Shown here: positions 7,024 through 8,838 of the stretch, piece by piece | Layout: every line of letters starts with the position of its first letter | Numbering within the stretch: position 1 is the stretch's first letter | From: Spirochaetia bacterium UBA6919 | Lineage (GTDB): Bacteria; Spirochaetota; UBA6919 | Length of the DNA stretch: 8,838 nt | Direction: 5' to 3' | Assembly: GCA_002450905.1 (NCBI GenBank) | Contig: DKAT01000116.1 | Coordinates: forward strand, 14,035 to 22,872 | Notes under the pieces: model-generated | Databases searched by the model: none | What the model was told of the DNA's origin: nothing | Seen by the model: the letters and a program-made list of their open reading frames with translations, nothing else | Made by a program: the position numbers and the translations under genes

Positions 7024-7050
7024 TCGTAGGGCAAGGCTTTAGCCTTGCAT
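7024..7050. repeat. REP-like palindrome GCAAGGC..GCCTTGC, copy 1
   Basis: A 7-base stem GCAAGGC/GCCTTGC with a TTTA loop (7031-7048 including flanking pairs) sits inside a 27-base unit starting TCGTAGGGCAAGG. The same unit recurs at 7832-7858 in the same orientation with a single difference (T to C in the loop). No T-run follows on either strand, so a terminator role is not supported. Confidence 0.85.
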
Positions 7051-7074
7051 CACACCTGTCACCCTGAGTCTGTT

Positions 7075-7111
7075 GAAGGGTCACCCCAAACGCCCCTCCA
7101 CAATCCCAATC
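7075..7111 (-). repeat. Direct repeat: degenerate RM-gene 3' tail, copy 1
   Basis: This 37-base stretch matches 7924-7960 at 34 positions by my count. Read on the - strand it encodes IVEGRLG and a TGA stop (7083-7081), the same ending as the remnant at 7930-7992 (IVEGSLG and stop). It parallels the IGIVEKS region near the end of the RM gene at the right edge. Just beyond the stop lies a small palindrome ACCCT (7061-7065) / AGGGT (7077-7081), part of a CACCCTGAG...GAAGGG REP-like element. The frame is the same one in which the damaged hicA would continue. Confidence 0.75.
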
Positions 7112-7158
7112 ACTTCAATAAATCCATTCAGTTTACAAATAATTGATAAATTCATTTT

Positions 7159-7354
7159 ATTTAATCCAGTCCCTTTAATAATTTAAGCAAGAGTACCTTT
7201 TTTTTAAGTCACGGTTATGGAAAGGAACAATAACCAGATGTTCATCCTTAACAAAGATTTTATGGCTCTCAGTCTGACGAAGAAATTGAAAACCGATTTT
7301 TTCAAGGATTTGAATAATCTTATTAGGTGTTAAAGAAGGGAGTTCCTTACTCAT
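7159..7354 (-). pseudogene. hicA: HicA-family toxin, C-terminally broken
   Basis: HicA toxins are small double-stranded-RNA-binding-fold ribonucleases that cut mRNA. Reading leftward from ATG at 7354-7352 gives LTPNKIIQILEKIGFQFLRQTESHKIF and VIVPFHNRDLKK. The catalytic histidine is in the SHK position (residue 31) and the VPFHNRDLK strand is normal. After DLKK the frame leaves the family, giving RYSCLNY and a stop at 7177-7175 (59 residues). In the next frame the expected GTL follows at once, then a TAA (7185-7183), then IIKGTGLN, matching the usual GTL--II---GL ending. The damage is therefore an extra A in a run of eight (7198-7205) plus a nonsense codon. ATG overlaps the hicB stop by four bases. 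The last helix is missing, so the product is probably inactive, though a 59-residue protein could still be made. Confidence 0.75.
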
Positions 7355-7572
7355 AAAGAAATACTCATATCCACAACCGTGAAATGATCTTCAAGAATAG
7401 GTTGATTTCTTTCGTTTGTCACTTCTAAATAAAGCTGGAGAGCTTCTTTAATATTTTGAATGGTCTCATAATAACTTTCACCCTCGAATACACATCCGGG
7501 TAAACTAGGGACATAAGCTGTAAAACCTCCCTCAGCTTGAGGTTCAATAATAACTTTATACTTGTATTCCAC
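7351..7572 (-). CDS. hicB: HicB-family antitoxin
   Basis: This 73-residue antitoxin neutralises HicA by binding it. It has the HicB hallmarks: EYKYKVIIEPQAEGGFTAY (residues 2-20), the VPSLPGCVFEGES motif (21-33) and a helix YYETIQNIKEALQLYLE (34-50), forming the partial RNase H-like fold. No separate C-terminal DNA-binding domain is visible, as in other short HicBs. I chose the GTG at 7572-7570 because the protein then begins where relatives begin and because AAGAGAGG lies six bases upstream. The longer ATG frame to 7620 adds 16 residues unlike the family. It precedes hicA in the leftward direction (antitoxin first) with a four-base stop/start overlap. Since hicA looks broken, this may now be an orphan antitoxin. 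Confidence 0.88.
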   Translation of the reverse strand: MEYKYKVIIEPQAEGGFTAYVPSLPGCVFEGESYYETIQNIKEALQLYLEVTNERNQPILEDHFTVVDMSISL

Positions 7573-7578
7573 AAAACA

Positions 7579-7586
7579 CCTCTCTT
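7579..7586 (-). promoter_or_regulatory. Ribosome binding site deciding the hicB start
   Basis: On the - strand AAGAGAGG ends six bases before the GTG at 7572-7570. It supports the GTG start over the upstream ATG at 7620. No convincing -35/-10 pair was seen farther upstream. Confidence 0.7.
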
Positions 7587-7691
7587 GAAGAAACTGATTT
7601 ATACCACCCTTCCTCGACACCCACCACCCAAATTCAACACATCGTATAAAAATATTTCACAATCCAACTTTTAATAATTTCCCCGATCCAA

Positions 7692-7729
7692 TGTCATTGC
7701 GAGCGACTAAAAGGAGCGTGGCAATCTCA
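7692..7729. repeat. Dispersed intergenic element ATTGCGAGCGA...GCGTGGCAAT
   Basis: The ends ATTGC (7696-7700) and GCAAT (7721-7725) form an inverted repeat around GAGCGACTAAAAGGAGCGTG. The wording closely matches a well-known class of short intergenic repeats (CATTGCGAGCGA...GAGCGTGGCAATC) found across unrelated bacteria. Only one copy occurs here. It falls in the hicB to antitoxin gap. Confidence 0.75.
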
Positions 7730-7831
7730 AAACCCCATCTCACTCCACCTCACACAACCCCAGAAAATTCCTCAACACAACGAGACCAATCCCCTTAATC
7801 GGCTCCAACAGGTAATTATAGTAAAAACCCA

Positions 7832-7858
7832 TCGTAGGGCAAGGCTTCAGCCTTGCAT
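7832..7858. repeat. REP-like palindrome GCAAGGC..GCCTTGC, copy 2
   Basis: This second copy of the 27-base unit at 7024-7050 has 26 of 27 bases identical and the same orientation. Its stem GCAAGGC/GCCTTGC has the loop TTCA. It again lies just left of a degenerate RM-gene tail, which makes the two blocks a composite direct repeat around hicBA. Confidence 0.85.
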
Positions 7859-7929
7859 AAACAACCATACCCCTTACCACTTTCACCATAAACTTTATCA
7901 GTCCAAAGCATCACCGAACCATCGAAGGG

Positions 7930-7992
7930 TCACCCCAAACTCCCCTCCACAATCCTGATCTCCTCCTCCGTCAACCCATACAATTCATAAAC
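7930..7992 (-). pseudogene. Remnant of a restriction-modification gene 3' end
   Basis: On the - strand this codes for VYELYGLTEEEI, then RIVEGSLG and a TGA stop (7932-7930). The RM gene at the right edge ends with the same VYELYGLTEEEI, followed by GIVEKSISD. At the DNA level 7950-7992 matches 8466-8508 at 39 of 43 positions. Similarity stops sharply at 7992/7993, where the antitoxin coding sequence begins. There is no upstream remainder of the gene, so this is a displaced or duplicated gene end and not an expressed gene. The stop codon of the antitoxin gene (7987-7985) lies within it. Confidence 0.8.
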
Positions 7993-8170
7993 CCAGCTCT
8001 TTTTTTAAATCTTCATGTCTAATCCATTTTTTATTTGTCTTTTTAATTTCATGCCCTGATATGTAATCCAGCTGATTTTGTTCAATTTCTTTTAAACGTT
8101 GATATTCATTATAATCCAAAATAACGGCAACGGGTTGGTCATTTTCTTTTATAACTTGTGTTTCAATCAT
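7985..8170 (-). CDS. Phd/YefM-like antitoxin
   Basis: This 61-residue protein resembles the short Phd/YefM-related antitoxins: IKENDQPVAVILDYNEYQRLKEIE (residues 7-30) is the standard 'prevent-host-death' core strand and helix. It is followed by a charged tail (EIKKTNKKWIRHEDLKKELGL) that would wrap around the toxin. It lacks the roughly 20 N-terminal residues of canonical Phd/YefM, so its DNA-binding capacity is uncertain. It follows the RelE-type gene with a four-base overlap, the reverse of the usual antitoxin-first order. A strong AGGAGG site seven bases upstream (8178-8183) drives its start. The final codons and stop fall at the junction with a displaced RM-gene fragment, so the native C-terminus may have been altered. 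Confidence 0.82.
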   Translation of the reverse strand: MIETQVIKENDQPVAVILDYNEYQRLKEIEQNQLDYISGHEIKKTNKKWIRHEDLKKELGL

Positions 8171-8427
8171 GAGTAAGCCTCCTGTCTATGATAAATCTCT
8201 AAAATAGTAAGTAAGTTGTCATTATCATCAAATATAATACGATAATTCCCAACACGAATTCTTTTTAAATCACCTAATTGTCCTTTAAGATACTGTATAT
8301 CAAAGTGTCCCTTAGGATTGAAGGCATATTCTTCAATGGTTTTGATAATCATTCCAACACTTTTTTTATCGCCTTTAAGTAACTTTTTCAAAAACTTCTT
8401 TGATTTTGAAGAATAAATAATCTCCAT
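8167..8427 (-). CDS. RelE/ParE-family toxin
   Basis: This 86-residue toxin has the RelE fold: IIYSSKSKKFLKKL (residues 3-16), then GDLKRIRVGNYRIIFD (52-67) and LTILEIYHRQEAY (73-85). Basic and aromatic residues R58, R63, H80, R81 and Y85 are in the positions that contact RNA in RelE-type mRNA interferases. This favours ribosome-dependent mRNA cleavage, but ParE-like gyrase poisoning cannot be excluded. Length is typical (80-95). Unlike its partner, it has no evident Shine-Dalgarno sequence before the ATG; the upstream bases on the - strand are AT-rich. It starts 15 bases after the RM gene stop and may be transcribed with it. Confidence 0.85.
   Translation of the reverse strand: MEIIYSSKSKKFLKKLLKGDKKSVGMIIKTIEEYAFNPKGHFDIQYLKGQLGDLKRIRVGNYRIIFDDNDNLLTILEIYHRQEAYS
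8178..8183 (-). promoter_or_regulatory. Strong ribosome binding site for the Phd-type antitoxin
   Basis: AGGAGG on the - strand lies within the last codons of the toxin gene, seven bases from the antitoxin ATG (8170-8168). The toxin start has no comparable site, so antitoxin is expected to be made in excess from a shared transcript. Confidence 0.8.
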
Positions 8428-8442
8428 ATTTTATACCATAAA

Positions 8443-8838
8443 CTAATCACTTATACTTTTTTCAACAATACCAATCTCCTCCTCAGTCAACCCATACAAT
8501 TCATAAACAATCTGATCAATCTCCCGATCTGTCTTCTGAATACTTTCATAAATCTCTTTTAACCCGAGCCATTCATCCCGAAGGGCTTTAAACTCCTTGG
8601 GGCGGGTACTTAAATTCACTTTCTGCTTTCTCAGCTCCTCAAAAAAAACCGATTCATCCAACAAATAGGGCTTCTTTAACTTCTCACTGATCTTCTTGGG
8701 ATTAAAACTATTTTGGATCCAGAGGAGGAAATCTTTATTCTGATCCCGGAGCTTCTCACTCATCTGGGTTTGCTGTTCCCCAAGACCCTCCAACCGACCA
8801 TCCCCGGGATTCTCTGCAATGGGTACATGCTCCATATG
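8443..8838 (-). CDS. C-terminal part of an Eco57I-like restriction-modification (methylase) protein
   Basis: The leftward frame is open from the window edge to a TAG at 8445-8443, giving 131 residues; the ATG at 8835 is internal and the gene begins outside the window. The fragment starts HMEHVPIAENPGDGRLEGL, is highly charged and helical (coiled-coil-like, about residues 20-110), and ends with QIVYELYGLTEEEIGIVE. This tail is common at the C-terminus of large type IIG/Eco57I-like or TaqI-like N6-adenine methylase proteins, whose last helices close the target-recognition domain. No catalytic motif is in the window, so restriction activity and specificity cannot be judged. Copies of the gene's 3' end recur at 7930-7992 and 7075-7111. 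The RelE-type toxin gene follows 15 bases downstream. Confidence 0.65.
   Translation of the reverse strand, partial: HMEHVPIAENPGDGRLEGLGEQQTQMSEKLRDQNKDFLLWIQNSFNPKKISEKLKKPYLLDESVFFEELRKQKVNLSTRPKEFKALRDEWLGLKEIYESIQKTDREIDQIVYELYGLTEEEIGIVEKSISD

Larger units (their letters stand above)
6749..7158. other. Gene-free, repeat-rich gap after the urease operon
   Basis: About 410 bases hold no credible gene. A 67-codon leftward frame at 6881-7084 is made largely of palindromic repeats and is rejected. The gap contains three phased GGGAAAA tracts, AT-rich sequence around 6901-6960, and three REP-like elements. No classical GC hairpin followed by a T-run was found for the end of the urease transcript. 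The weak TCCC-TCAA-GGGA hairpin at 6790-6801 lacks a T-tract. The + strand is C-rich and G-poor here (18 C against 3 G in 6841-6900). Confidence 0.7.
7573..7984. other. Gene-free, repeat-rich gap between hicB and the Phd/RelE-type module
   Basis: About 410 bases hold no intact gene. The gap contains an ATTGC...GCAAT dispersed element (7692-7729), the second copy of the GCAAGGC palindrome (7832-7858), and a fragment of an RM-gene 3' end (7930-7992) that runs into the end of the antitoxin gene. The order of palindrome then RM tail repeats that at 7024-7111. The remaining sequence is C-rich and shows nothing recognisable. Confidence 0.7.

Noticed and set aside
6881..7084. 67-codon leftward frame (contains MVRQAHHDM and GDRCDARLKPCP)
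   Set aside because: These words are direct translations of the CATGGT...ACCATG, GCAAGGC and CACCCTGAG repeats. The frame has no ribosome site and no protein-like domain, so it is a by-product of palindromic repeats.
7573..7620. Longer hicB beginning at ATG 7620
   Set aside because: The 16 extra residues do not match HicB proteins and lack a good ribosome site, whereas the GTG at 7572 has AAGAGAGG at proper spacing and gives the family N-terminus.
7024..7858. CRISPR array suggested by repeated palindromes
   Set aside because: Only two copies about 800 bases apart with genes between them. There is no regular spacer pattern and there are no cas genes.

Overview
The window carries the downstream part of a urea uptake and urea hydrolysis operon on the + strand (bases 1 to about 6750). 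It is followed by a repeat-rich accessory segment whose genes all lie on the - strand (about 6960 to 8838). It is bacterial and AT-rich. Strong strand asymmetry in G versus C, a NifI1-like P-II protein beside the urease genes, and REP-like repeats mixed with toxin-antitoxin and restriction-modification genes would fit a free-living spirochaete or another anaerobe. The sequence alone does not fix the taxon.

The operon runs urtC (3' end only), urtD, urtE, a P-II family gene, ureA, ureB, ureC, ureF, ureG, ureD. Gaps are 3 to 20 bases, urtD and urtE overlap, and no terminator or promoter is visible between genes, so one transcript is likely. UrtC, UrtD and UrtE are the inner-membrane permease and the two ATPases of the urea ABC importer; urtA and urtB presumably lie upstream. 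UreABC is the nickel urease, with every metal-binding and catalytic residue present in UreC. UreF, UreG and UreD build the nickel-delivery complex. No ureE is present here. UreG instead ends in an unusual extension finishing with six histidines. The P-II protein has a short T-loop without the classical uridylylated tyrosine and resembles the NifI1 subgroup, which suggests direct 2-oxoglutarate/nucleotide control of uptake or hydrolysis.

Downstream of ureD come about 400 gene-free bases with phased GGGAAAA tracts and several REP-like palindromes. Next, leftward-reading, are a hicB antitoxin gene with a damaged hicA, then a second repeat-rich gap, a Phd/YefM-type antitoxin gene and a RelE-family toxin gene. 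At the right edge is the C-terminal part of a gene resembling Eco57I-like (type IIG) methylase/restriction proteins.

The most interesting structure is in this accessory part. The 3' end of the restriction-modification gene recurs as two non-functional direct copies, at 7924-7992 and 7075-7111, so each toxin-antitoxin module is bracketed by copies of that gene end. This suggests stepwise insertion or duplication of small defence cassettes at the 3' end of the RM gene. A second large-scale signal is a reversal of GC skew along the operon although all its genes share one strand.
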